From Imbricaverruca yamaguchii (taxonomy: Eukaryota; Arthropoda; Thecostraca; Neoverrucidae): a stretch of 64,000 nucleotides of DNA. The stretch spans positions 493,001-557,000 of the forward strand of contig JAOTOL010001644.1 in NCBI GenBank assembly GCA_034440575.1. The letters run 5' to 3'. The translations under genes were made by a program, and so were the position numbers. Positions 1 to 11,244 of the stretch are shown piece after piece. Each line of letters starts with the position of its first letter. The stretch's first letter is position 1. The notes under the pieces are model-generated. The model saw nothing but the letters and a program-made list of their open reading frames with translations. It ran no database searches and was not told the DNA's origin.

Positions 1-268
1 CAACACACATACCACACATCACTGACTGTGGGGATACCACACATACCGCACACCACTGACTGTGGGGACAACACACATACCGCACACCACTGACTGTGGG
101 GACAACACACATACCACACACCACTGACCGTGGGGACAACACACATACCACACATCACTGACTGTGGAGACACCACACATACCACACATCACTGACTGTG
201 GAGACACCACACATACCACACATCACTGACTGTGGGGACACCACACATACCGCACACCACTGACCGCA
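1..268. repeat. 34-bp minisatellite, about 8 copies, cut by the window edge
   Basis: The motif ACTGAC recurs at 21, 55, 89, 123, 157, 191, 225 and 259, an exact 34-bp period. The unit is roughly CACACATACC-CACATCACTGACTGTGGGGA with few substitutions. The array stops at 268 and may continue to the left of the window. Confidence 0.95.
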
Positions 269-409
269 CGTGTTGACACGTCAACCATGTCGTGCATCAT
301 GCTGGCTGGACAAGGGACAGGAAACGGACATCGATTGCAGCGCAGACTGGCCAAGCACCGGACATCGGGCAGGAGGCCGGAATTGGTGGGTCACGCCAGC
401 AGTGCCTCA

Positions 410-603
410 GGCAGAGCGGCCGTCAGTACCGGACAGAGCGGCCGTCAGTACCGGACAGGGCGGTCACCAGTGACCAAATAGAACCGCCGTCAGTGACCGG
501 ACAGAGCGGCTGTCAGTGACCGGACAGAGCGGCTGTCAGTGACCGGACAGAACGGTCGCCGGTGACCGGACAGAGCCGTCGCCAGTTACCGGACAGAGCG
601 TCC
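410..603. repeat. 23-bp minisatellite of composite element copy 1
   Basis: Units of 23 bp centred on GTGACCGGACAGAGCGG repeat head to tail (for example CAGTGACCGG at 491 and 514). The first units lack one base (GTACCGG). Confidence 0.9.
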
Positions 604-832
604 GCCGCTATCATCAGCCTGTGGCCCGGCCCCGACATCTCATCACTACAGGTATCTCGGCCATCCAACTTAATTACCAAAGTTGGAACAACGAAAGCGG
701 TTATACTATACCCAACTTAGCTAATTTCACGTCAGCCGCCTAGGCCTGCGTCGATCTCGATCTCGGTACCATCTGGCCGGGCGAGGAGGCGAGGGCGCAC
801 AGACAGCCCCAGGGGACGTGTCGGACGCCTCT

Positions 833-1083
833 CCAGCTGACCAGCCACGCCGGCCCCGCCGACACCGCCTGGCCAGCTGACCAGGTCACGCCGGCCCCGC
901 CGACACCGCCTGGCCAGCTGACCAGGCCACGCCGGTCCCGCCGACACCGCCTGGCCAGCTGACCAGCCACGCCGGTCCCGCCGACACCGCCTGGCCAGCT
1001 GACCAGGCCACGCCGGCCCCGCCGACACCGCCTGGCCAGCTGACCAGGCCACGCCGGCCCCGCCGACACCGCCTGGCCAGCTG
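833..1083. repeat. 41-bp GC-rich minisatellite of composite element copy 1
   Basis: CCAGCTGACC recurs every 40-41 bp (873, 914, 955, 995 and on); the unit also contains CACGCCGGCCCCGCCGACAC. The Pro/Arg/Gly-rich open frames seen here on both strands are caused by the repeat and are not genes. Confidence 0.92.
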
Positions 1084-1160
1084 ATTCGCAGTGGCCCTGT
1101 GGCGGATGGGGAAGACGCCGCCCATTCCCAGGACGTACCGCCCAAGCTCGGATTAAAAAC

Positions 1161-2767
1161 TCAACGGCCTACCGATCACCGGCTCGCCGATCAGCCGGCC
1201 ACGATCAGCCGATCACCGGCTAGCCAGTCGCCGGCTTGCCGATCTCGGCGCTCTGAAGCCGGCGGGAGAACCACCCGGGCAGAATGCATAATCTGGTTGC
1301 ACGTGCATGCTGCCGTCAGTTCCTGCCGTTGGCCACCGCCCCATCACGCCCCCAATTAGTCACGACACGCCGCCGGTCAGCGAGGGTGGTGCCGGGCGGC
1401 GGCCAGCCTCCCATCTCGTGCCCATCTCCGGCCCATAAATCTGCCATCGCCACGCCCACCGGGGCCCAGCTGGTCCTCGGTCGAGATGCTCCGTCTCGTC
1501 GACACGTGTCCCGTTCGAGCGCACGGGGCAAGTCCCGGCGATCCGATCAAGTCCATCCACTTAGAACAACTGCCGGAAACCGGACATCGACGGTCGGCGG
1601 GCGGCGACGGCGGCGCAGTTCCGCCGGTCGCGCGCCGGCGCGCCAGCAGAAGTTGGCCCGGTTTCGCTATAACTTGGACGTCCGCTGGAAGCGGTGGGTA
1701 TTTGATGACCGCTGTTCGACGGCCGTGCAGCGCTTCGTGTCGGCCACCCGGCGTCGAACCAGGTCGGGCGGATGTCGGCGACCGAGGCTTGATCCGTAGC
1801 CAGTATATCCCGGCCGGCACGTCGCCCCAACCCACAGCACGAGTAGCACCCATATCACAGCTGGAGCAAACTGCGACACCTGCAGCGCGAATGGGAAGAC
1901 CGGACCGCACAAAGTGCGGCATGCTTAGCCGGTGCAAGCCATGTTGTACACATGTTTTCGTAGCATGGTGAATACCCCAAAAGGAAACAACACAGCTCTA
2001 TGGTAAATTTGTTGCGACGGAATATGCTCCCGCTGTACGATAACAATGTCCCCAAGCGCTAAATGTCTTCCATCTCAGATCGACCAGTATCGCGCTTTAT
2101 AGCTGTAGCTGTAGGGCATCAGCCGATGTGCCGTGAAATGCTTACATGCAATGGGAGGCAGACAAACACAATGGACCAGAAGCTGTTCCGGATGTGAAGC
2201 AATGTTCCATTCTCTGTCTCTGTTACACCGAGAATGGTCTGTTCCATTATCGGTGTACGATGGAGAGTCCCATTTACAAGATCTAGGAGCGGCACTCGCA
2301 GGCACATGGTGATACACGCCTGCAGGTCAACACACACACATGGCGAAATGGGAGGGATCAGCGTCCACTGTTCTCGCAAGTCGTGAGGAAGAAAATCAAG
2401 GCGAAGAGCCGTCTCGCTCTGCAGTTTGTGTAAAATTGCGTTGCAAACGGTATGACGTACACGATTTAATGACTGGCGCACAACTAACTTCATATACAAA
2501 TTTCACTCGGCTGGGAACTTGGGGCGCAATCATAAAAAAATATGGGAATAGCCTCTCACCAGCCGCAGTTTAAGAAAGAGGAAGGAGAGGTGCAGAATCC
2601 CGCCATTACGAATATTCCATCAGTCTTAGGAAGAGACTCCAACAACTGGAGTGCACTGTCCATAGTCCAAGCTTTTTGGTGCTGCAGGTGGAGGGAACGA
2701 TTTACCGTAATTCGGTACCGCACCCCCCAGTGGAGTGCACGGCAAATTGTCCCTGAACCCGGTGAAG
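1161..2767. other. No gene recognised (intron sequence)
   Basis: GC-rich up to about 1800, with a degenerate CCGGCT/CGATCA-rich stretch at 1165-1255, then closer to balanced composition. No exon, RNA or mobile element could be supported on either strand. Confidence 0.6.
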
Positions 2768-3016
2768 CGCTCCGTACTCCGCTTCCGGTCCTTTTGGTCT
2801 CGATGTAAGGGCTCCCTACTCCGTCTCCGGTCCCTCTGTTCTCGAGGTAAGGGTTCCGTACTCCGTCTCCGGTCCCTGTGGTCTCGATGGAGGGGTCCGT
2901 ACTCCGTCTCCGGCTCCGTACCCCGTCTCCGGCTCCGTACCCCGTCTCCGGCTCCGGAGGTTTCGGAGGAGGGCTCCGTCCGCCGTCTCCGGCACCGGCG
3001 TGTTCGGTGGAGGGCG
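2768..3016. repeat. Degenerate minisatellite of CTCCGTACTCCGTCTCCGG type
   Basis: TCCGTACTCCG-TCTCCGGTCC recurs about every 45-50 bp at first, then collapses to an 18-bp unit (GTACCCCGTCTCCGGCTC) near 2910-2950. Open frames here are repeat artefacts. Confidence 0.8.
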
Positions 3017-3378
3017 GCGTCCCCAGTCGCCGCTGCCAGCCAGCCTGTCGATACCAGCCAGCACCGCTGGTCGCCAGCTGCCAACTCGCCGAGTCGGACC
3101 GGCCGTTACCCGGGCAGAGCACCATCAGCCGGGCAGATCACCATTACCGGGGCCGGCGCGCGACCTCCGCCTCGGGCGCCACACCGCGCCGGCTCCCAGT
3201 CCGGCCGCCGAGAGCGTGTCGTCCGTGGCCGACACGACCGCCATGCAAATCGGTCCGACAGGGACCGCAGCTCCGGCCGAGGACGGCAGGATCGGATTGG
3301 ATTAGATTGTGGCTTTACGACGCACTCAGCAGCTGAGGCCACATGGCGTCGCCGGCCGCTCACCCCGACAGGAAGGGC

Positions 3379-3452
3379 GGGCATCGCGGGGAATCGAACC
3401 CCGTACCTCTGGCTTGCCAGACACTCAGCTTAACCACTGACCTACCGACGCC
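3379..3452 (-). tRNA. tRNA-like sequence (pseudogene or SINE head)
   Basis: On the minus strand 74 nt form a full 7-bp acceptor stem (GGCGTCG with CGATGCC, one G-U pair) and a perfect 5-bp T stem around TTCGATT. It also has both RNA polymerase III promoter boxes: A-box TAGGTCAGTGG and B-box GGTTCGATTCC. The D stem has a mismatch. The anticodon arm is wrong for a working tRNA: TCTGG and CCAGA pair around a 4-nt loop, so no 7-nt anticodon loop forms and no isotype can be assigned. No CCA is encoded, as usual in eukaryotes. It is probably a tRNA pseudogene or the head of a tRNA-derived SINE. Confidence 0.6.
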
Positions 3453-3454
3453 CC

Positions 3455-3720
3455 ATCAGGGACGGGAGGATCGTCGTTCTGGTCGTGGAGTCCAGAGAGA
3501 AGTCGTCGCTCTGGCTGGGGAGAGGATAAATCCCCAATTTGGCCCGGAGGCGGGGACGGAAACGTCACTCTGGCGATGGATACGGAAGAGGGATCGTCAC
3601 TCAGGTCGTGAGGAAGTAGAGGGAACTATTAATATTCATACTCCGGCTATGGGAGAGCAGACAAATCGACATTCTGACCGTGTGAAGCAGAGGGACCGTC
3701 GTCCTGCCAGTGTGTTAGCT
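3455..3720. repeat. Very degenerate GGATCGTC-CTCTGG repeats
   Basis: GTCGTTCTGGTCGTGG-like blocks recur at about 3470, 3503, 3562, 3593 and 3664, so spacing is irregular (roughly 31-33 bp or twice that). It looks like an old decayed minisatellite. Confidence 0.4.
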
Positions 3721-4627
3721 ATAGGGTTCTCCGCTCCAGCCATGGCAAGAAATACTGCGAGCGGTTGGAGTGTGGCATTCCACAGTCCATCACAATCAGC
3801 AATAGCTTGTCCCTTCACTATCTCCAGAGCCCACCGCCGGACGTATGAATTCCAACTTTAAACAGTTTTCCAGGACTCTTGGTGCGGGTATTTAGATCAA
3901 GTTTTACCAGAGGTACGGGAAGAATGCATAATCAGAGAAAGCTTGGAGTCATATACTCATATCAGTAGAGCTCTCAGCACGTCAGTGTGGAAAGTACTTA
4001 AAAAATGCGTATGCTTCCTTTTCAAATGGTATCCATTGCTCACACCAGAGCAACATCCTCGGAAAATAATACCTGGAAATTGTCTGTGAAACTTGATATA
4101 TTCCACTTATATCCACACAATGTTGAATAATTGCATGCTCCTCGCAGTGACAGTTCATATTAATGAACAAATTCAAATTCATAACCATCCTTCTTTTAGC
4201 ATGACAAAAATTGTAGAAAGCGAAATAATGCCAAGCTCCGTCCATGAACTTTCAGAGCTACTCCACACATTTCCACACACCTTTTGGCTGCCCTTGCAGG
4301 CTAATGGCGTGGTGCAGTCGTGCACCCAACTTCGTCGCAATTGTTGGACCCTGACCGCAAAAAAAGCGATTTCATGCTTCAATATTGATGAAACGCAAAC
4401 TGAGCACTTAGTGTACCACTGGTGACACATCGGCAGTCGCCAATCCAAACAGCGCCAACTATCTGTAAATATGTGATCAACTGCTGAAGGCGACACATTT
4501 CGAAACAGATAGCTCTCGGGAAAAGCCAACGAATAGCACCAATGCAAAGCGAAATGCTTCCCATCCTTGCTGTGAATACAAAAATCAATGTCGCGGGACA
4601 TTATCTAAAACATGTCCTTATTAATAT

Positions 4628-4770
4628 CGAAATTGTGAGCCCAGTAACAAAAGAAATGAAATTGGGTCCAAAATTAACTTGTAGATCCATTTGGAAGCAG
4701 TCCTAAATTTGACCTCCAGAATGTCTACTATGGATGTACCCTCGGGACATTGCAGGCCATGTCAGATCAT
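4628..4770. repeat. Left member of a diverged direct repeat flanking composite element copy 2
   Basis: Sequence from TCGAAATTGTGAGCCCAGTAA to ATGTCAGATCAT aligns with gaps to 6270-6412 (GAGCCCAGTAA, AAAATTA, GCAGT, AATTTGACCTC, CATTTCAGATCAT). The two sides lie about 1.64 kb apart in the same orientation. Confidence 0.6.
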
Positions 4771-4818
4771 GGGCATCAGACAGGACGCCGGGTTATGTCA
4801 ACAGTATCACAGGGAAAG

Positions 4819-5492
4819 CAACCGCCAGTGACCGTACAGAGCAGCTGTCAGTGACCGAACAGAGAGGTCGCCACTACCGGACAGAGCAGCCGATCAGTGA
4901 GTGGACAGAGCGGTCGCCAGTGACCAGACAGAGCCGCCGCCAGTGACCGAACAGAGAGGTCGCCAGTGACCATACAGAGCGGTCGCCAGTGACCAGACAG
5001 AGCCGACGCCAGTGACAGAACAGATAGTTCGCTAGTGACCGGACAGAGCGGTCGTCAGTGCCGGACAGAGCAGCCGTCAGTGACCGGACAGATCGGTCGC
5101 CAGTGACCGGACAGATCAGCCGTCAGTGACCGGACAGAGCAGCCGATCAGTGACCGGACAGAGCGGTCGCCAATGACCAGACAGAGCCGCCGCCAGTGAC
5201 CGAATAGATAGTTCGCTAGTGACCGGACAGAGCAGCCGTCAGTGACCGGACAGAGCGGTCGCCAGTGACCGGACAGATCGGCCGCCAGTGACCGGACAGA
5301 TCGGCCGTCAGTGACCGGACAGAGCAGCCGATCAGTGACCGGACAGAGTGTCCGTCAGTGACCGGACAGAACAGCCGTCAGTGACCGGACAGAGCAGCCG
5401 ATCAGTGACCGGACAGAGCGTCCGTCAGTGACCGGACAGAGCAGCCGATCAGTGACCGGACAGAGCATCCGGCAGTGACCGGACGGAGCCGC
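4819..5492. repeat. 23-bp minisatellite, about 29 copies
   Basis: CAGTGACCGGACAGAGCAGCCG/CGGTCGC/ATCGGCCG variants alternate along the array with 23-24 bp period. The last units (5400-5470) repeat a two-unit pattern GCAGCCGAT then GCGTCCGT. Confidence 0.93.
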
Positions 5493-5720
5493 CGCTATCA
5501 TCAGCCTGTAACCCAGCCCTGACACCTCATCACGACAGGTATCTCGGCCACCCAACTTAATTAGCAAAGTTGGAACAACGAAAGCGGTTATACTATACCC
5601 GACTTCGCTAATTTCGCGTCAGCCGCCTAGGCCTGCGTCGATCTCGATCTCGGTACCATCTGGCCGGGCGAGGAGGCGAGGGCGCACAGACAGCCCCAGG
5701 GGACGTGTCGGACGCCTCTC

Positions 5721-6131
5721 CAGGTGACCAGGCCACGCCGGCCCCGCCGACACCGCCTGGCCAGCTGACCAGCCACGCCGGCCCCGCCGACACCGCCTGG
5801 CCAGCTGACCAGGCCACGCCGGCCCCGCCGACACCGCCTGGCCAGCTGACCAGCCACGCCGGCCCCGCCGACACCGCCTGGCCAGCTGACCAGCACGCCG
5901 GCCCCGCCGACACCGCCTGGCCAGCTGACCAGGCCACGCCGGTCCCGCCAACACCGCCTGGCCAGCTGACCAGGCCACGCCGGCCCCGCCGACACCGCCT
6001 GGCCAGCTGACCAGGCCACGCCGGTCCCGCCGACACCGCCTGGTCAGCTGACTAGGCCACGCCGGCCCCGCCGACACCGCCTGGTCAGCTGACCAGCCAC
6101 GCCGGTCCCGCCGACACCGCCTGGCCAGCTG
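5721..6131. repeat. 41-bp GC-rich minisatellite, about 10 copies
   Basis: Same unit as at 833-1083 (CCAGCTGACC-AGGCCACGCCGG-CCCCGCCGACACCGCCTGG). Some units lack one or two bases (CAGCCAC, CAGCACG). Confidence 0.92.
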
Positions 6132-6269
6132 ATTCGCAGTGACCCGGTGGCGGATGGGGAAGACCCCATTCCCAGGACGTACCGCCCAAGCTCGGATAAA
6201 AAAAAACTTATTAAAAACCGGTGCCAGAGACGGCAGACGTCGCCGAACAAAGGAAAACGTTTTAGAAGG

Positions 6270-6412
6270 ATCGAAATTTGGGGAGCCCAGTAATAATATG
6301 ACTGAAATTTAAGTTTAAAATTACTCTCCTTTAGCCATTTTGTATCCGAAGCAGTGTGCAATTTGACCTCAAGAGCGCCTGCTATGTTCTCTTGGAACAT
6401 TTCAGATCATTT
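6270..6412. repeat. Right member of the direct repeat flanking composite element copy 2
   Basis: Aligns with 4628-4770, as described there. Copy 1 at 410-1160 does not have these flanks. Confidence 0.6.
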
Positions 6413-6734
6413 TTCAGTAACTGGACCATATATTGGCGTGAAACGTTCAATGCGCCCAGTTGACATAATGTACCACAGCATTATTCTGCGTTTTCTTCTA
6501 AAAGGTATTGATTAGTCAAAACAAACATTCCTCAATAATAATTTGCAAAATTTCAACCTTTACTTTGACCACCGACCTAACGTCCGGTCACATTTTGCAT
6601 TGTTGCTTTTTCATTCATGACTTGTGTACGCACTCAGATTTCACTTGCTACCTTGTTTTTATACTTAGAACAACTCATGTTTAATCGTACATTCAAAACC
6701 GCATTGAGACGAGGTCGTTACTTGCTTTGATTCG

Positions 6735-8090
6735 CCCTAGTTCAGACCACGCCATTCGACGGAAACCGCTCTAATCTCAGGCACGGAAAAAATGCTAGCA
6801 GCAATGGACTGTTTAAGTGTAGCTCTCCTTTGCATTCTGGAGCTCAGCAAATGCTTCGGGGTAATAGACCACACGAAACTGATCACTAAACTAGAACTCT
6901 ATGAAATCGATACTGATTGGTTTATGGCATATCCGGGAGGACACACGCAGGCTGTTAGCATCTCAGATCAACGCGGAAACAGGCATCTCTCCTCCCTTCC
7001 TCCAAACAATATAGGTGTTATTCAAGGCTCATCACTGGGTCCACTCCTATATTGCATCTTTTCGAACGACCTTAGTTTGCACGTCCCAGTAGCAAACATC
7101 GCTCAGTTCGCAGACGACACCCAGGTCCTCATCTCCGGTCGCAAATATGATCCCCCAATCTGATAGTCAGATGGAGAAATGTCTGAGCCAACGCTATGAC
7201 TTCTTCCTGGATAACGGCTTGAGAGTAAACCCGACCAACACTCAGCTTCTCACGTTGGGATCGCGTAAAGATCTTCGCAATGTTACCCCGATATGAGTTC
7301 GCTTTAGGGGTGCCGTGATAAATGAGAGCCATTCGTGTAGGAACCTTGGGATGACATTTGATCGCCACGTGTCGCGGGATTCCCATGTAGCTGTTGTGGT
7401 CCGCAAGTGTACTGGATTCCTTCTGGCTCTGAGCCATCTGCGCCACCATCTGCCGACCAGTCCAGTGCCATCTTCACTATAGTCAATAGCTTAGTTATAT
7501 CCAATATCCGATACTGCATATCTTTTTACGGGAACGGGTCGACAGCAAACATATACAGACTAGACAAGACCTTAACTTCGCCACTAGAGTCGTGTGAGGT
7601 CTACGGAAATTGTATCATATTTCTGATGCCCGTAGCGAGTTGGGTCTCACCGCAGTTGATCTGCATCTTCTTCACAACTTTGCTTTGCTCCACAAGATCA
7701 CTTTGACGGGTGAGTCAATGCACATTGCCGGTCAAACCACTGCGAACTGTACCTTGTGAAACCGTCACAAACTTCCTACTCAAACAAAAACATCGAGGCT
7801 GTCTAACTTCAAGAAACATGCATTGGCTTATCTCCACGAACAACACTAGTCGCACAAAAACTTAAACAATGGATGTATGTACACTATGAATTCACTTTTA
7901 TGCCATCACTTTCATATCATTTTTATTTAACTACTCGTTTATAGCTCGTGTTGCAAGCACGGTGTGTGTAATGCAGGTAGTTATATGGGCACTGTATTAC
8001 GTGTGTGTATGAATGTTTGTTGCACATCTGCTCCCACTCTTCACCACAGATCTATCCTTTCTTTATAAATATATGTGAGTTATACCCGGA
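6735..8090 (+). pseudogene. Decayed non-LTR retrotransposon (LINE) reverse transcriptase fragment
   Basis: From about 6735 the plus strand encodes reverse-transcriptase blocks: FRPRHSTETALI before a stretch with AAMD, a damaged motif A (ELSKCFGVIDHTKL), motif B (GVIQGSSLGPLLY) and motif C (QFADDTQV, the catalytic FADD, ending near 7130). There is an in-frame TAG near 6744 and a frameshift near 7145, after which another frame continues with FFLDNGLRVNPTNTQLL and later GMTFDRHVS to about 7400. Downstream stops accumulate. Only the polymerase domain and the distal part are visible; the endonuclease is absent. The element is dead. Confidence 0.8.
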
Positions 8091-10249
8091 GCGTCCACAA
8101 TAGGAACTGCACGTGGAGGACATACATCGTGAAAAAAAGAGAAAAAAGTACGCCAAACTTGAAAACGATATCGTGAACGGTTCAGGAATGGTCTCGGCAA
8201 GACTTTTCTGAGTGGGTTACCATGATTCACCCGCATTTCAAAAGTTAAGTAATGAAGTAGCAGAAGCCTGGATTGCCCGCCATATGATCAGACGGTTAAA
8301 GGTAGGCAGAGCATTGCAGGTGATGTAGCTCTGGTCAGGTGAGACCAGTTCATATGAAGACAGGCCGACAGGGCGGCGCACACCGCGCCCGCTTCCGGTT
8401 TTACGGACGTCCGAAGGCAGTCTAAAACGGAATGGAAAAAGTAGAAAATCACGGTCACTCCGCCCCCCCCAATTTTGATGGACCTCCAATGTGCGTTTCT
8501 GGCGCTGATGGAACGGACTTTTCCAGAAGGTGCATGAAGCGGAGAAAAGAAGGGTATGTAAGCTGGACGGCAATTGCCTTTTTATTTCTGCAGCACCACT
8601 CAGTAACGTTACGTTGCTATTAGAGTCATTTACGACCAAAAATACTTATCTCTGCCATCTATCGTACTTAGCTACCACCAGGTTCGTCAATTTGTGAAAA
8701 TCATTCGGGTGCTTAATGCCCAATACTTGCATGGAGGTCATGGGAAGGGAAAGTAAATTTAGGGGCGTGCTGGATCATAAAGGTCATTTGCGCCGCCTTG
8801 GTAATGAGAGGAAAAAGGAAATGCAAAGTAGTCGAGGATCGCAGGCACTCCGGCCAGCTCCGTTCTCGACGGACCTCGAAGGTACGTTTGTGGGGCAGTT
8901 TTGTATCATTGCACCCACAGAAGCTTCGGTGAAAGTCGATACAATTTCCACTTTTGGACGAGCGTCAGACAGGCATCGGACGGACGTAACTTAACGCTCC
9001 GATGTCACCGTCACACATCGCAGCCGGCGACAACTGACAGCCGCGGAAATTTTCACGAACGTCTGACGGACGCCCGACGTCCGTAAAGCCCACAACGGAC
9101 AAGGTGCGAACCAGGCTCATCTCTCACTTTCACGACGAACACAAAAACACACACATTAGCTGCGAATTAAGACAGGGAGTGTCGAAACTAAAAAGCACTA
9201 AACTCTATCGTGTCGAATTTTAAAAGAGAAGATGCAAAGTGTAAGTAGTGCATACAATACATCTTGCCAGCACAATTACTAGCATCTGACTCAAGGTGGC
9301 ATTCCGTCAGGCCTGGGTAGCCTAACGATAAACATGTAATGTTTTTGAAGTCCCAGACATGTTAGATGTTATCTGTATCATGTGCGCGAACATCAAATAA
9401 TCATGTACTTTTGCGACAGATGCAATTGTAGTGAGCTATTGGGAAGACTGAAGTCGTTGAGATGGATATTCACAGCGACATCATTGTATTACCAGTGGCA
9501 ACATGGAGCATGAAGCTTTGCTAAAATACTTCATATCTTTCATCAGGAGAGGAAGGAGAGGAACACATTTTTAATCTCAGTTGTGCTGCAATGTTTCTGA
9601 ATTTCGACAAAGCGAAACAGCGATATTGGGCCGAGGCTTTCACGAGTTAGCAAATAATCCAAGTGCCTCCCAGTCTCCAATTCTCATTCTTTTGCGAATA
9701 AATACGACTCAGCTGGCCTCCGGCTATGGGGTTCTCTATTTGTAGCACCCCAGATGATTTCTGAGAACAGTTTTAGCTCGCAAGGCAATGTCAATTTAAT
9801 TCGTCAGACTCCCGAGTCCCAAAGGCTGTACCGCCTGAAATCTCTGACAGCTTTTATTTAGTGGCAGCAATAGTTTATTGTGGTTAATACACAGCACTAC
9901 CCCACAAGAAGTAGCTGCCAGAAAGGAGCCTACAGAAAAGAAGCACATAGTCACCTAACGTAATTCTTGTTTTCCCGGAACACAGCCATTCAGCACAATT
10001 ACTCGACAATTTGTTTTTCACATCTGCTTATTGGCGCCAGCGCACACTACACAACACGCTCTGACTCACGGTGCCGGCAGGGCGAACCACCGAATCCGTA
10101 GGAACCAGCGGAACTGAGGCGGCCATAGGAGAGCCGGAGGACAGAGGATGCGGCTTCATTTGTGCAGGGATTAGCCGTGCGGCGGCCGGGCGCCGACACA
10201 CAACGCAGCTCATCTGGCGGCGGCTTTGCCGGCTCACGCCAACACCCAC
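8091..10249. other. No gene recognised (intron sequence)
   Basis: Mixed composition without a supported exon, RNA or element. Short open frames at 8238-8639 (minus) and 8716-8994 (plus) show no recognisable protein. The CpG content rises from about 10030 toward the KH exon. Confidence 0.6.
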
Positions 10250-10306
10250 CTCCTCGCGGAACCTCTTGACGATCTCGCCCTTCTTGCCGATGATGCTGCC
10301 CACCTC
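10250..10306 (-). CDS. PCBP: Poly(rC)-binding protein, second coding exon (KH1 GxxG loop), partial gene
   Basis: On the minus strand a 57-bp exon encodes EVGSIIGKKGEIVKRFREE, 19 codons without a split codon. It is preceded by a 3' splice site (TTGCAG|GAG) with a CTGAC branch-point-like motif about 25 bases upstream, and is followed by a donor (GAG|GTGGGT, GT at 10249-10248). The GKKG is the KH GxxG loop that contacts the RNA backbone; the flanking residues are the family's usual helix pair. It continues the exon ending at 41556 in phase 0. The family continues with SGA(K/R)INIS, which I could not find between 1 and 10249, so the next exon is presumably beyond the left edge and the following intron exceeds 10.2 kb. 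An isolated pseudo-exon is possible but unlikely, because both splice sites and the protein match are intact. Confidence 0.9.
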
Positions 10307-11178
10307 CTGCAACGGACGACACGCGAGTCAGCGAGGCCGCACTTCACGGCTGCCAACAATGCCGGCGGGCGGCACGCACGGCGCGCCAACAATGCCCGCT
10401 CGCCGCACACACACACGCGCGCCCGGGGAGTCTCCATCAGCGGGCGCACAGTGCCCCATCGTGCTCACTAACTGCGGCACGCTCGGCGGGCCGGCGCGCC
10501 GCGCGAGTATCGCTCTGCGACGCCGTACATCAGCCAGTGCGTCGGGACGACCGTGTCGGGCCACCGGCAATCGCGCCGGCCGCCTGTTTGTCCGCGCTTT
10601 ATGGCCAGGTAAGTGACTCTCCTGCACTCTCCGAACGACCCGCCGGGGCGGCAGAAAACAGGCCGCCGCTCGGAAATGGCCGGAATGGCCACGCCGGCCG
10701 GTGTGCGTGCTCACCGACGGCTGAGAGCGGCTCACCCGGAGAGCTGGCGGCCGGTCCAATTTTCTACACGGGACGGCACGGCTCGGCCGGGATCGAGACG
10801 ACCCGAATTAATTCACCTGGGTTGATTACAGAAACGGCGGGGCAGCCGTCCCGCCTAGCCCGGCACCCGTGCGGGACTATCGACTGACGTCGAATAGTCG
10901 GGAAGACGCAACTCGCCGACAGGGCACTAGCCAGTGGACTGCTCAGCAAAACTGGACCCCGCGGCCATCGCTACGACTTAGCATACTACGCTGTCTACTG
11001 CGACTTGTAACTGTCGGCAAACAACTGAATAATTTGCGACTACGACCAATTTAGATTTCCCAGCACACATGGGTGAGCCAGGCGACCGACAGTTCACGTG
11101 TTTCCAGATTTCAATGGATGTATTTCACCATGATGCATTTCATGCAATGCAGGACCATTATGCTACTCATCACCCCGA
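10307..11178. other. CpG-rich block next to the KH exon, no other gene seen
   Basis: Up to about 10880 the sequence is very rich in CG and GGCC words, with many overlapping open frames that come from base composition. Nothing else could be identified. Confidence 0.5.
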
Positions 11179-11180
11179 TG

Positions 11181-11240
<60 letters not shown>
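11179..11240. repeat. TA microsatellite
   Basis: An almost pure TA run of about 60 bp. Confidence 0.97.

Positions 11241-11244
<4 letters not shown>

Larger units (their letters stand above)
410..1160 (+). mobile_element. Composite VNTR element, copy 1 (23-bp VNTR, core, 41-bp VNTR, A-rich end)
   Basis: Three parts in order: a 23-bp tandem repeat (CAGTGACCGGACAGAGCGGY type, 410-603, about 8 units), a non-repeated core (604-832), and a 41-bp tandem repeat (833-1083, 6 units), followed by a tail ending GATTAAAAAC at 1160. The same parts in the same order occur at 4819-6217, with near-identical core and tail but different repeat counts. The orientation is assigned from the A-rich end. This looks like a dispersed non-autonomous element with internal VNTRs; a segmental duplication is the alternative. 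Confidence 0.65.
4819..6217 (+). mobile_element. Composite VNTR element, copy 2 (longer VNTRs, A-rich tail)
   Basis: Same order as copy 1: a 23-bp VNTR (4819-5492, about 29 units), a core (5493-5720), a 41-bp VNTR (5721-6131, about 10 units), and the tail GATTCGCAGTGACCC to CTCGGATAAAAAAAAACTTATTAAAAA. Core and tail are nearly identical to copy 1, so the copies are young or still exchanging sequence. The nine-A run after CTCGGAT, absent in copy 1, suggests an oligo-A retroposon tail. Neither copy has a coding frame of its own. Confidence 0.65.

Noticed and set aside
4819..5492. Regular short repeats that could suggest a CRISPR array
   Set aside because: Units are contiguous with no unique spacers, and the context is a eukaryotic intron; it is a minisatellite.
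10028..10312. A 94-codon minus-strand frame containing the KH sequence as a stand-alone gene
   Set aside because: The KH match covers only 19 codons and ends at a splice donor; the codons before it overlap the 3' splice site and those after it are intron.
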